Shown here in pieces: positions 1 to 8,407 of a DNA stretch of 64,000 nucleotides. The translations under genes and the position numbers were made by a program. The stretch lies in assembly GCF_900104145.1 (NCBI RefSeq), contig NZ_FNLB01000008.1, positions 248,001-312,000 of the forward strand, read 5' to 3'. The stretch comes from Pseudovibrio sp. Tun.PSC04-5.I4 (GTDB lineage Bacteria > Pseudomonadota > Alphaproteobacteria > Rhizobiales > Stappiaceae). The notes below the pieces were generated by a model. That model made no database searches, was not told the DNA's origin, and saw nothing but the letters and a program-made list of their open reading frames with translations. Position 1 is the stretch's first letter. Each line of letters starts with the position of its first letter.

Positions 1-394
1 CGATCGTCACAGAGTATGCGTCACACCATGATCACGAGGGCCTTCGTTTTAGCCACCCGAATGGAAAATTCTTTCTTGCTTGACCTAGCGTAAGCTTCAG
101 TGCCTCAGTACCGTCACCACGGATCTGAGGCACTGAAAATAGATAGCTAAGACATACAGTCGGATTTGGTGGAAAAAACGAGAACACTTCAGTTTTTACT
201 TGCAACTCCTCTATGGCATTGTAGGAGTTTTCCTTGGCTTTTTACCTTGCTATGTTTCAGATGTTTACGTTAGATAAGCCTGATTGACCGCACACGTAAT
301 CTATTGACCAGAAAATTTTAGAGTGAAGCTGGGCAATCGAAGTTGGTGGCCAATTCACGCGCAACAAATTCCAGCTGCAGAGAAATCTAGAAGA
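1..394. other. Intergenic stretch with a 13-bp inverted repeat
   Basis: No convincing coding sequence. A perfect inverted repeat occupies 96-137: arms TTCAGTGCCTCAG and CTGAGGCACTGAA around a 16-base loop. It lacks a following T tract on the plus strand, so it is either the terminator of a gene ending left of the window or a protein-binding site. The rest is AT-rich leader of the SorC-type gene. Confidence 0.5.
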
Positions 395-1372
395 ATGACA
401 GTGACAGAGACGACCCCTTTGAGGATTAACCGCGAGACTCTGCGGATGGTCGAGATCTGTCGGATGTACTACGAGAAGGAACTGACACAGGCCGAAATTG
501 CTCTGTCTGTGGGCATCTCCCGTCCGGCTGTAAGCAAAATCCTCTCTGATGCCCGCAAACAAGGCATTGTGCGCATTGAAGTTGTCTCCCCCATGGGCAG
601 CGATGAAGATCTCATGGCTGAGTTTTGCAAGTACTTTAACGTACAAGCAGGCATCATCATTCCCACGAGTGCAAAAGAAGAGAAACTTGTTCAGAGACTG
701 CTGGTGTCTCAGGCTGCGGGCTATATCGACAATCTTCTGCCAGAGATGAAAAATGTAGGCCTTGGTTGGGGCGAAACAATTGGCGAGCTTACCGAAAAAC
801 TCCAGGCAAGCATAACGCAAGCAAGCCCAGACCATAAGGTGTGCCCGGTAATCGGCAGCGCACCATTTCCAATCAAATCGATGCAAGCAAATGAGTTAGC
901 CCGGCTTTTCTCCGAGAAAATCGGGTTTACACCTCAATATTTACACGCCCCGGCATTTCCCAATGCGCGCGCTGATAAAGAATTGTTTGAGGATACCTTC
1001 GAGTTTCAAACCATCTACAAGCTTTGGTCAGAGTTGGATACGGTCATCCTCAGCGTCGACACGTATCCGGTTGTACCCGATCAAGCAACTGCAGTGAGAT
1101 TTGGCGATAAGTTGAAGACTGGAAAGGCCGTTGGCGTAATAGACACCTATTTCTTCGACAAGAACGGTAACTTTATTGAAAGTGAAGACGATCTTGTTGT
1201 GCGCATCCCTCGGGACTTAATCCGGAATACAGAACGTGTCATTGCGATTGTCGGCGGCACAGAAAAAGCCGAGGCATTACGCGGCGCCTTGATGACAGGA
1301 TTGATCACCGACCTGATCGTAGATGAGCTCACCGCACGGGCTACACTTAAGTTCCACGAAGATAATCTTTGA
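395..1372 (+). CDS. SorC/DeoR-family sugar-responsive transcriptional regulator
   Basis: Predicted 325-residue cytoplasmic DNA-binding regulator. Residues about 10-55 form a helix-turn-helix of the SorC/LsrR kind (QAEIALSVGISRPAVSKIL), followed by a long sugar-phosphate-binding domain resembling SorC, DeoR and LsrR effector domains (glycine-rich LGWGETIGEL near residue 120). An upstream in-frame GTG at 323 would add 24 residues unlike the family, so ATG 395 is preferred. It lies directly upstream of a DhaK/DhaL/LsrF-like operon on the same strand and probably controls it. A hairpin at 1404-1432 separates the two. The effector is unknown; by analogy with LsrR and SorC it would be a phosphorylated sugar, perhaps a product of the DhaKL kinase. 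Confidence 0.85.
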   Translation: MTVTETTPLRINRETLRMVEICRMYYEKELTQAEIALSVGISRPAVSKILSDARKQGIVRIEVVSPMGSDEDLMAEFCKYFNVQAGIIIPTSAKEEKLVQRLLVSQAAGYIDNLLPEMKNVGLGWGETIGELTEKLQASITQASPDHKVCPVIGSAPFPIKSMQANELARLFSEKIGFTPQYLHAPAFPNARADKELFEDTFEFQTIYKLWSELDTVILSVDTYPVVPDQATAVRFGDKLKTGKAVGVIDTYFFDKNGNFIESEDDLVVRIPRDLIRNTERVIAIVGGTEKAEALRGALMTGLITDLIVDELTARATLKFHEDNL

Positions 1373-1403
1373 TCCAATACTATTAGATTCAACTGCTCTG
1401 TAA

Positions 1404-1440
1404 GCTCTGCCCGGATTACATTTTGGCAGAGCATTATTAT
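1404..1440 (+). terminator. Probable terminator of the SorC-type regulator
   Basis: Inverted repeat GCTCTGCC / GGCAGAGC (1404-1411 and 1425-1432) followed by an AT-rich run, 31 bases after the stop codon. Confidence 0.55.
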
Positions 1441-1731
1441 ATAGAGCATCCAAACGAACCTTACCTTCATTCAAGTTTGCTTGGTGACTTGCTCCGAAGC
1501 AAACGGGTGGCAAAATTCGACCTCCTCTCATCTTTTCAGCAGATATTCTGGCCTTACAATTCCCCAATAATTTTTAACGCAAATTTCCCGTCTTGTTTCG
1601 GCGTTAAAACAAGGAACACTATGTTATTCCTTGAATGAAATAGTGTTCTCAGTTCCCAATTTAAACCTACTTTTCAAGATGTTAATTCAACAATAACATA
1701 TGTCCAGTCAAATGATAATTTCATATTGACT

Positions 1732-1745
1732 ATTGTCTGAACAAT
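1732..1745. promoter_or_regulatory. Candidate operator upstream of the DhaKL operon
   Basis: The palindrome ATTGT-CTGA-ACAAT lies just after a TTGAC element in an AT-rich segment 130 bases upstream of the first operon gene. Its position fits a site for the adjacent SorC-type regulator. This is inferred from symmetry and position only. Confidence 0.35.
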
Positions 1746-1873
1746 TGTTACCGTTTGCTTATGGGTAGCGAATAACCCAATTAAACAGCGCTGGAACGTC
1801 AATTGGCTGGGAGCTTCAACAAGACCATAACCGGTATTTTGAAGAGGCCGTGAACGTTTCAGAAGGAGGACAA

Positions 1874-2191
1874 ATGAGAAAAGAGTTTCATCACATTGGC
1901 ATTCCGACATCCGTGAAACGTCCCAATGAAAACTACATGGCTGACGCAAAGTTGTATGTCACTGACCCTGCGACCAGTGAAGCCCACATCGAATGGTTAC
2001 GCTTTGAAGAAGGCAGTCCGATGCCTGAACTCCTCAAAACGGAAGCTCACATCGCCTACAAAGTTGACAATGTTGAAGAGGCTATGGCCGGTAAGGAACG
2101 CCTGCTTGAGCCTTTTGATTCAGCGCCTGGCGTTCGTGTAGGCTTCATAATTGAAGACGGTCAGCCGGTCGAGTTCTTGTCGATTTCCTAA
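1874..2191 (+). CDS. Small VOC/glyoxalase-like protein, first gene of the DhaKL operon
   Basis: A 105-residue protein starting at ATG 1874, preceded by AGGAGGA. It opens with FHHIGIPT, a typical first strand and metal-ligand position of the vicinal-oxygen-chelate fold, and ends with VEFLSI, where VOC proteins carry a glutamate ligand. The internal HIAYKVDN segment fits the start of the second module. Its length matches one compact VOC domain. It is 67 bases upstream of dhaK and clearly in the same operon, so a role in isomerising or epimerising the kinase or aldolase substrate is plausible but unproven. I do not recognise a named family member. Confidence 0.6.
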   Translation: MRKEFHHIGIPTSVKRPNENYMADAKLYVTDPATSEAHIEWLRFEEGSPMPELLKTEAHIAYKVDNVEEAMAGKERLLEPFDSAPGVRVGFIIEDGQPVEFLSIS

Positions 2192-2258
2192 GTCTGAGCC
2201 CCTGAAAATTCAAAATCTTATCGTTCGAATGTCCCTTGGGACAAGGAAGGAAGATGAC

Positions 2259-3251
2259 ATGGCGATGAAAAAATTCATCAACGACCCTGAAACTTTGACC
2301 GCTGAAATGTTGGAGGGAATGATTTGCGCTTTCCCCGACAAAATCAAGCTCGTTTCGGGTAAATTGCTCTGCCGTAAGACGGAAAAAAGCTCAGACAAAG
2401 TTGCTGTTTTAACGCTTGGTGGCTCAGGTCACGAACCGGCTCTGCAGGGTTGGGTTGGCGAAGGCATGCTTGATATCTCCGTAGTCGGTGATGTTTTCGC
2501 GGCTCCGGGACCTCCAACCGTCGTTGAAGCGATGCGCGCTCTGAAACGAGATGCTGGCATACTCCTCGTTACTCTCAACCATGCTGGCGACGTAATGAGC
2601 GCTGAAATGGCAAAGCAGATTGCCGCAGCTGAAGGCATCCTTGTGAAGGAGGTTCTCACCAACGAAGAGATCCGCCCAACTGAGGATGAAGAAGGACGCG
2701 GACTTGGTGGTTGCTTTATCGTTTACAAAATGGCGGGTGCTGCAGCTGAACAGGGCAAAAACCTTGATGAAGTCTATCGCATTGCCAGCAAGGTGAATGA
2801 AAACACAGCAACCATTGCCGTGCTATCTGAAATCGCAACACATCCATCAACCGGTGGTGACTGCGGCGAGATTGGTGCAGACGAAATGGAAATCTGCGCT
2901 GGTCAGCACGGTGAAGGCGGCGGCATACGCATGCCTATGAAATCCGCAAAGGATACAGCTGATCTGCTTGCTGAAAGAATTGTCAAAAAGCTGAAGCTTA
3001 AGTCCGGTGATGAAGTTCTCTTGGTCATTAACGGGTCAGGCAAGTCCACTCTGATGGAATTGCTGATCACTTTCAAAGACGCAACGAAGTACTTTGAAGC
3101 GGCTGGAATTAAAGTGGTTCAGGGTGAAGCAGGTGAATACCTGACAGTTCAGGAAGCAGCTGGTTATCAGATGATCGCCTGCAAGCTTGATGATGAACTG
3201 AAGCAACTTTGGACCGAACCTTGCGACACGCCCTACTACCGGGTTCGCTAA
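2259..3251 (+). CDS. dhaK: Dihydroxyacetone kinase DhaK-like subunit
   Basis: A 330-residue protein of the Dak1 family. The GGSGHEPALQGWVG phosphate/substrate loop is near residue 50, and GQHGEGGG contains the histidine that forms the covalent hemiaminal with the ketose substrate in DhaK. ATG 2259 is preferred because an AAGGAAGG site precedes it and the upstream extension is unlike the family. The next gene encodes the matching DhaL subunit, and no PTS-type DhaM is visible, so ATP or an unlinked DhaM must supply phosphate. The partner aldolase and SorC regulator suggest that dihydroxyacetone, or another short ketose, is phosphorylated here. Confidence 0.88.
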   Translation: MAMKKFINDPETLTAEMLEGMICAFPDKIKLVSGKLLCRKTEKSSDKVAVLTLGGSGHEPALQGWVGEGMLDISVVGDVFAAPGPPTVVEAMRALKRDAGILLVTLNHAGDVMSAEMAKQIAAAEGILVKEVLTNEEIRPTEDEEGRGLGGCFIVYKMAGAAAEQGKNLDEVYRIASKVNENTATIAVLSEIATHPSTGGDCGEIGADEMEICAGQHGEGGGIRMPMKSAKDTADLLAERIVKKLKLKSGDEVLLVINGSGKSTLMELLITFKDATKYFEAAGIKVVQGEAGEYLTVQEAAGYQMIACKLDDELKQLWTEPCDTPYYRVR

Positions 3252-3410
3252 GTATTTACAGCAAAAAGACAAGTTCCGACTGCCGGTCACGGGCCAGACC
3301 GAGGCATACCTCCCTCAATTTGGCAGTGTGGTGATACGGAACACGTGAAAGACTCCACGGCACAGGAATGCGCCGTGGACGGCTTTACACCGAAGAAAGG
3401 TAAAGTGGCC

Positions 3411-4040
3411 ATGTCAAAAAAATTAACAAAGGCCCAATTCATAGAAATGCTGAAAGCAGCAGCAGCTATCATTGAAGAGCGCCATCCAATGCTTTCCAAA
3501 CTGGATGAAGCAACTGGTGATGGCGATCACGGTGTCACGATCCTCAGAACAATGAGAGCTGTTACACATGCCATTAGTGAAAACAGCGAGAAGCCCTTAA
3601 GTGAGCTCATCAAGAGCATCGCGATGAAAATCATGATGTGCGATGGCGGGTCCACCAGCCCTCTGCTGGGCTCTTACTTCCTTGGTCTGGCAACCAAAGC
3701 ACCTGATGATGAGCTTACTTCTGAGCAAACCGCGAACATGTTCGAAGCAGGGCTCGTCGGCTTTAAGGCCACCAGCAAAGCTGAGCCTGGCAATAAAACC
3801 ATGATGGACGCCTTTGCTCCGGCAACTGAGGCTCTTGTGGGTGAACTTCGCAAATCCGGTGAAATTGAAACGGCCTTTAGTTTGGCTGCGGAGAAAGCTG
3901 CCGAAGGCGCTGAAAAAACGAAGGCATACGTCGCCAAGTTTGGCCGAGCCCGACTGATGGGAGAACGTTCCATAGGTCATCTAGACCCGGGAGCTACGAG
4001 CATCAGCTTCCTGTTTGAAGGATTTGCCACAGCGCTCTGA
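3411..4040 (+). CDS. dhaL: Dihydroxyacetone kinase DhaL-like nucleotide-binding subunit
   Basis: A 209-residue Dak2-domain protein. It shows TGDGDHG near residue 37 (Mg-nucleotide aspartates), DGGSTSPLLGSYF near 78 and GERSIGHLDPGATSI near the C-terminus, all hallmarks of DhaL. ATG 3411 follows a GAAGAAAGG site; the longer frame from 3345 is unlike DhaL. It follows dhaK by 159 bases. With DhaK it should form the two-subunit kinase; DhaL usually holds the nucleotide that phosphorylates the substrate bound to DhaK. Confidence 0.88.
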   Translation: MSKKLTKAQFIEMLKAAAAIIEERHPMLSKLDEATGDGDHGVTILRTMRAVTHAISENSEKPLSELIKSIAMKIMMCDGGSTSPLLGSYFLGLATKAPDDELTSEQTANMFEAGLVGFKATSKAEPGNKTMMDAFAPATEALVGELRKSGEIETAFSLAAEKAAEGAEKTKAYVAKFGRARLMGERSIGHLDPGATSISFLFEGFATAL

Positions 4041-4120
4041 CGCGGGTGAGCTACGCACCATAAAACCTGAGAATTTCACTCAGGCCAAACAGCCGAAAAT
4101 TATTAGCAAGGAACACAGTC

Positions 4121-4996
4121 ATGGCGGATCTCGATGATATCAGAGAAGGCAAAGACTTCGGGCTGGACAAACCGTTAGAAACAAGCGGATTTTACCTGAA
4201 AGGCTGCGACCATCTGGATTGGGGCATCAAAGACAGATTGAGCCGCATTTTCCGGCCAGACACCGGTCGTACGGTAATGCTGGCCTTTGATCACGGCTTC
4301 ATAATGGGGCCAACATCGGGCCTGGAACGTATCGACCTGAACATCGTGCCCATTGCCAAATACGCAGACTGTTTGATGGCTGCACGCGGCATAATCCGAT
4401 CAAGTATTCCGCCACTTCTGCAAAAACCCATATGCCTCCGTTCCGACGCTGGCTCGTCCATTCTCACAGAGCTTAATCACAACGTCGTTCTGGATGTGAC
4501 CGATGCGGCTCGCCTCAACGCTTCTGCTCTGGCGATAATGGTGGCCATTGGCGACAGCGCGACGGAAGCCAAGACAGTTGCAAATTTATATAAGGCAGTC
4601 GATGAAGGGCAAAAATTCGGTATTCCTGTCATGGGGGTAACAGCTGTGGGTAAAGACATGGCCCGCGACGCCAAGTACTTCTCCCTTGCATCCCGTATTT
4701 GCGCGGAAAATGGAGCCAACGTGGTAAAAACATACTACTGCGAAGGCTTTGAAAAGGTAACGGCTTCCTGCCCAGTCCCTATTGTAATCGCTGGTGGCAA
4801 AAAACTTCCCGAACTGGAAGCTTTAGAGCTGGCTTACCGGGCAATTGATCAAGGTGCTGCAGGTGTCGATATGGGCCGCAATGTCTTCCAATCAGAAGCT
4901 CCAGCAGCAATGATTCAGGCGGTCTCAGGTGTCGTTCATGATAACCTGAAGCCAGATCAAGCATTCGACTTATTCCAAACGCTGAAAGCAAGTTAA
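4121..4996 (+). CDS. LsrF/DhnA-type class I aldolase
   Basis: A 291-residue TIM-barrel aldolase of the DeoC/LsrF/FbaB class. It contains MLAFDHGFIMGP near residue 50 (the FDHG signature), VVKTYYCEGF with the likely Schiff-base lysine near 205, and the phosphate-binding end VIAGGKKLP followed by GAAGVDMGRNVFQ. In LsrF this fold acts on the phosphorylated AI-2 breakdown product. Here no Lsr transporter or LsrK is present; the partner kinase is DhaKL. The operon therefore probably phosphorylates a short ketose and cleaves or condenses it, but the natural substrate cannot be read from sequence. ATG 4121 has AAGGA upstream. Confidence 0.8.
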   Translation: MADLDDIREGKDFGLDKPLETSGFYLKGCDHLDWGIKDRLSRIFRPDTGRTVMLAFDHGFIMGPTSGLERIDLNIVPIAKYADCLMAARGIIRSSIPPLLQKPICLRSDAGSSILTELNHNVVLDVTDAARLNASALAIMVAIGDSATEAKTVANLYKAVDEGQKFGIPVMGVTAVGKDMARDAKYFSLASRICAENGANVVKTYYCEGFEKVTASCPVPIVIAGGKKLPELEALELAYRAIDQGAAGVDMGRNVFQSEAPAAMIQAVSGVVHDNLKPDQAFDLFQTLKAS

Positions 4997-5034
4997 ACGC
5001 TGAAAGCTAGTTCTGAGATTGACCTTACATTGGG

Positions 5035-5076
5035 GCGGACCCAGCTAAAGCAGGGCCCGTCCGCAAGCAACTTTTT
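5035..5076 (+). terminator. Probable terminator of the DhaKL operon
   Basis: Arms GCGGAC and GTCCGC (5035-5040, 5059-5064) enclose a GC-rich loop and are followed by CTTTTT at 5071-5076, 39 bases after the aldolase stop. Confidence 0.5.
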
Positions 5077-5317
5077 CTACAAGCCAGCACCTCTGATATT
5101 TCCTGAATGCTACAGAGGAGGGGGCTCGCCCGAATATTTTTGTGGCATAAAATTAGGTTAATCACGCAGCACTAACCGGTCATCCTCGGTTAAAGGGACC
5201 AGCTTTCTACTGACTGAATTTGGGATACTGGGCGTGTACTCCATTGATATCAACGACCATCGGCAAACGCTCACCATCGGGTCGAACATGTGTCTATACT
5301 TCTAAAAAAATACGACT

Positions 5318-5503
5318 CTAGTGCCTGCTGCGTTTGATCGGGTTCTTATGCTGTTGCCTTGAAGAAGGTGTAGCACACCTCATCGGTAAAGAGATCGCAG
5401 ATATGGCCTACCGCTTGCTACAGCTCATCGTATGTGCCTGCGGCAGCTCTACAGATCAACGCTCATGGAAACTCTGAATCGCATAGCTAGCAACAAGCTC
5501 TAG
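5318..5503 (-). mobile_element. Internally deleted IS630-family element (MITE-like)
   Basis: Both ends resemble those of the longer IS630 copies here: CTAGTGCCTGCTGCGT at the left, and at the right (reverse complement) CTAGAGCTTGTTGCTA. Between them only a decayed transposase C-terminus remains on the minus strand (CYTFFKATA then stop), equivalent to ECYNFFKAAGCEPD in the copy at 17080. At about 186 bp it has the shape of a non-autonomous derivative. The rest of 5077-5876 shows no gene. Confidence 0.6.
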
Positions 5504-5876
5504 TGCAACACTTAGATAAGAGCTCCCACGCAGTCTGCTTGATAGGATTTCTAATTCCGAGAACTCTTTAAATCAAAATCGGTATGACTCGATAATGCTA
5601 CTCACCCTTCAAAATATCGGATAATACAGGTTATGGAATAAGAATATTCAATCAAATGAAGTTTTCCATTTCGGGTTCTTTCAATTTTTTCACCGCTTCG
5701 GACGCACGTACTGTGGCTTATATGCCTCTGCGGAATGTGGAATCTTTATCAAATAGTCAAGTTACTTGATTTAACCCACTGAAATCTCATATATTTGAGA
5801 TAACCCTTTATTAGCAAACAGAAGATACGCACGCGTTGTACGTCCCCTCTGCGAGCCAGATTGCAAAAGTGTTCGT

Positions 5877-7022
5877 ATGACACCGCTATTGGACCAGAGC
5901 ATTACAGATATCTTTCGGACCTTCATGAATGAAGAGCCATTGGAAAATGCCGTAAAACAACTTAAGGACAAATATTCTGAATTTCCGTTTGCTATCAACG
6001 TACAAAACCTATTGGACAATCAATACGACTTCCGCAGTGTGCTCAACGTCGATAAGTCGTTTCATGAAACGTTTGCACCAGTCGCAGAGTTAAACCCTCT
6101 GCCCGGCCTCTTAAAAAATGCGTCTCTGGATGAACCCTGTCGTCCGCATCGCCATGTTCATCAGGATGAGGTTCATCGCGATTATATGGGCCTGTTCATT
6201 GAACCCAACAGCAACATCGATCGCGCAATAACACTTTTGATCGACAGGCAGCAAGGGCTGTGTTCCTACGTTAATATTAGCCTACCTTCAACGGTCTCGG
6301 ATGAAGACGAGGACCAGCTCTATGAGGAGGTCCGGTATCTACAGCCCTTTTTCCACAATGCATTCCATTTATCCTTGCAACGGCGGATGCGAGAAGCGGT
6401 CGCTCCAGCGAAAGGTTTAGGTAAATTCTGGTTGGAGCAAATGCCGTTCTCAGCGTTGGTGGTGGATGAGCAATGTCGCGTTCAGGTGCTCAATAAGCGC
6501 GCGGAGGATCTATTGTCTTCGCACACAAACCTGCAGGTCGGGCGCTACAAACGATTTTCCGCCAAAGGCAATGATGAAGCCGTAGCACTGGACAGCGCTA
6601 TCAAACAAACCATCTCCACAGGTCTGCCACCAAGTCCGGTGGTAATCAGGAATGAGTTTGGTCCCAATACTCTGATTTTCATCAATCCCGTTGATAAGAA
6701 ACACGATGCCCCGGACTACCTCGCTCGCTTTTTGGCCAGACCAAATTACTGTCTGTTGATGGTGTTTGATCCAACGGACTTTGTTGAGGTGCCCGATAAG
6801 ATAATTGGCCATTTGCTCAACCTCACACCTAAAGAGACTGAGGTAGTGAAAGCGTTGACCAGTGGTTCTTCAACCCGTGAAGCAGCGGATCAATTGGGCA
6901 TAACTTACAATACGGCCCGCAATCATATCGCCAATATATCCCGCCGGTTGGATGTAGGATCACAGACGGAGATTGTGCGATTGGTAATGACCACACTCTC
7001 TCGCTATCCTTGGAGGAAATAA
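5877..7022 (+). CDS. LuxR-type helix-turn-helix regulator
   Basis: A 381-residue protein. The C-terminal 60 residues form a LuxR/FixJ helix-turn-helix: LTPKETEVVKALTSGSS, then an EAADQLGITYNTARNHI recognition region. The first 300 residues match no domain I can name; a PAS-like stretch may lie around residues 185-290 (FSALVVDEQCRVQVLNKRAE reads like a PAS entry). It has no receiver or autoinducer domain that I can see, and it stands alone between an IS630 remnant and a pentapeptide-repeat gene. The start at 5877 has no strong ribosome site, so the N-terminus is uncertain. Confidence 0.75.
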   Translation: MTPLLDQSITDIFRTFMNEEPLENAVKQLKDKYSEFPFAINVQNLLDNQYDFRSVLNVDKSFHETFAPVAELNPLPGLLKNASLDEPCRPHRHVHQDEVHRDYMGLFIEPNSNIDRAITLLIDRQQGLCSYVNISLPSTVSDEDEDQLYEEVRYLQPFFHNAFHLSLQRRMREAVAPAKGLGKFWLEQMPFSALVVDEQCRVQVLNKRAEDLLSSHTNLQVGRYKRFSAKGNDEAVALDSAIKQTISTGLPPSPVVIRNEFGPNTLIFINPVDKKHDAPDYLARFLARPNYCLLMVFDPTDFVEVPDKIIGHLLNLTPKETEVVKALTSGSSTREAADQLGITYNTARNHIANISRRLDVGSQTEIVRLVMTTLSRYPWRK

Positions 7023-7501
7023 GCCCTCCGTTTAGGGGAGTTGCCTTGGTTACGCTATAGTGTATGCCTCATCTTATGCATCATATATGCCGATGCTGAG
7101 TGAAAAATGGTATTTATGTATATGTTTCAATTAATTAGGTAGTATTTTCAAAATTTATGTATTTCTACGGTAAACTAGTGCAATTGCATCAAGTCGTCAC
7201 GACAAAATCCCGCTAAATTCATATCTGCAAACGTGAGGTATTTGGGGCACATGTTTACGGAAGCAGTCTTGGCACAGAAGACGCGCTTCTTTCCAGAATT
7301 TTGTCCTTGCCGTTTGCAAATGGAAGGCCCTCTTGCTTGGGGAGTAGGGTTTTCCGATATATTTATAAGTCATTGCCTAACCGGCTAAGCCTTCCGTATT
7401 TCAAAAGGCGGCGCCGGCTTTTTTTTCTTAAAAGTACCACACCGGTTGAAGGGCTGCTTTGCGCATGGCAAAGTGGCCCTTCCTCTTTTTATGGTGCTCA
7501 C
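7023..7501. other. Gene-free leader with a hairpin next to the downstream start
   Basis: AT-rich at first, with no supported gene. At 7448-7482 a long stem pairs GAAGGGC-GCTTTGC with GCAAAG-GCCCTTC, followed by CTCTTTTT (7483-7490), only 11 bases before the ATG at 7502. It looks like an intrinsic terminator or attenuator placed in the leader of the pentapeptide-repeat gene. Confidence 0.5.
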
Positions 7502-8290
7502 ATGCTTACCTCAGACACTTATAGCGTCCTCACCCAAGCGAAATTCGCAAATCTCATTGCCTCTGGTAAACCAATTGAAAATGCAATCCTGCTTGTTCAA
7601 TCTCTTGAGACAGAGGATCTCACGGATCAACACTTCATCAATTGTAAAATTGAAGAAGGAAGCACGCTGGACTCTGTGGATCTGAGAGATACCCACTGGA
7701 AGGCCTGCCAGTTTCTCGACTGTTCGTTTAAAAACTGCGACCTGCGGCAGGCAACCTTTGAGAACTGCGATTTCTACCATCCAGAAACTCGTGCTGGCGC
7801 TAACTTCCGCTTCAGCGACCTATCCAATTGTGAATTTTCCAATTGCGATTTGCGACTTACGCACTTTCCAAATGCCGAGCTGTTTTGCGTTTCCTTTCAG
7901 AGTTGCAAGATGAGCGGGACCGGTTTTGAGAAATGTGACTTCGGTAAGGTGTTGAGCAAGCGCGCGCTCAAACCGCGCGCTTCGTTTTTGGACTGCCAGC
8001 TCACCTATGCGAACCTGTCAGATCTGGATTTGGAGGAATGCACCCTGACTGACTGCAACCTTTCAGGTGCCAATTTGGAAAACACTATCTTGCGCAGCGC
8101 AAACCTCAAAAATTCGAGCCTTAGCGACACTGAAACGGATCGTCTGGATCTCTCCTATGCAGACCTTAGAGGCGGGCAAGTTGGTGCGCTCCAATTGAGA
8201 TCCCTAAAAGACTACCGGGGTCTCATTATATCTGCCAGCCAACAGCATCTGCTGCTGAACGGTTTAGGCATTAAAGTTGATCCGGATTAA
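7502..8290 (+). CDS. Pentapeptide-repeat protein
   Basis: A 262-residue protein with two blocks of pentapeptide repeats, about residues 55-140 and 175-235. The repeats have cysteine-rich A(N/D)LxX-like units such as CQFLD CSFKN CDLRQ ATFEN CDFYH and later ANLEN TILRS ANLKN. These fold as a right-handed quadrilateral beta-helix; family members include DNA-gyrase-protecting proteins such as Qnr and MfpA, but many have no known role. ATG 7502 is chosen because the repeats begin soon after and the upstream extension to 7301 crosses the leader hairpin. It is monocistronic and ends before a bidirectional terminator. Confidence 0.8.
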   Translation: MLTSDTYSVLTQAKFANLIASGKPIENAILLVQSLETEDLTDQHFINCKIEEGSTLDSVDLRDTHWKACQFLDCSFKNCDLRQATFENCDFYHPETRAGANFRFSDLSNCEFSNCDLRLTHFPNAELFCVSFQSCKMSGTGFEKCDFGKVLSKRALKPRASFLDCQLTYANLSDLDLEECTLTDCNLSGANLENTILRSANLKNSSLSDTETDRLDLSYADLRGGQVGALQLRSLKDYRGLIISASQQHLLLNGLGIKVDPD

Positions 8291-8350
8291 GTGGCGTCTA
8301 ACACTGTTCATTGCGTGGATGATGATTTTCCCAGGAGGGCCAAACCATAA

Positions 8351-8380
8351 AAAACCCCGCCTCAATTGAGGCGGGGCATA
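8351..8380. terminator. Bidirectional terminator
   Basis: A perfect palindrome CCCCGCCTCAATTGAGGCGGGG (8355-8376), flanked by AAAA on the left, lies between the convergent pentapeptide-repeat and TRAP binding-protein genes. Confidence 0.85.
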
Positions 8381-8407
8381 AAGTTTGTTAGCTAGAAACT
8401 TCTTATA

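Noticed and set aside
323..394. N-terminal extension of the SorC-type regulator from GTG 323
   Set aside because: No ribosome site, unlike family; ATG 395 fits.
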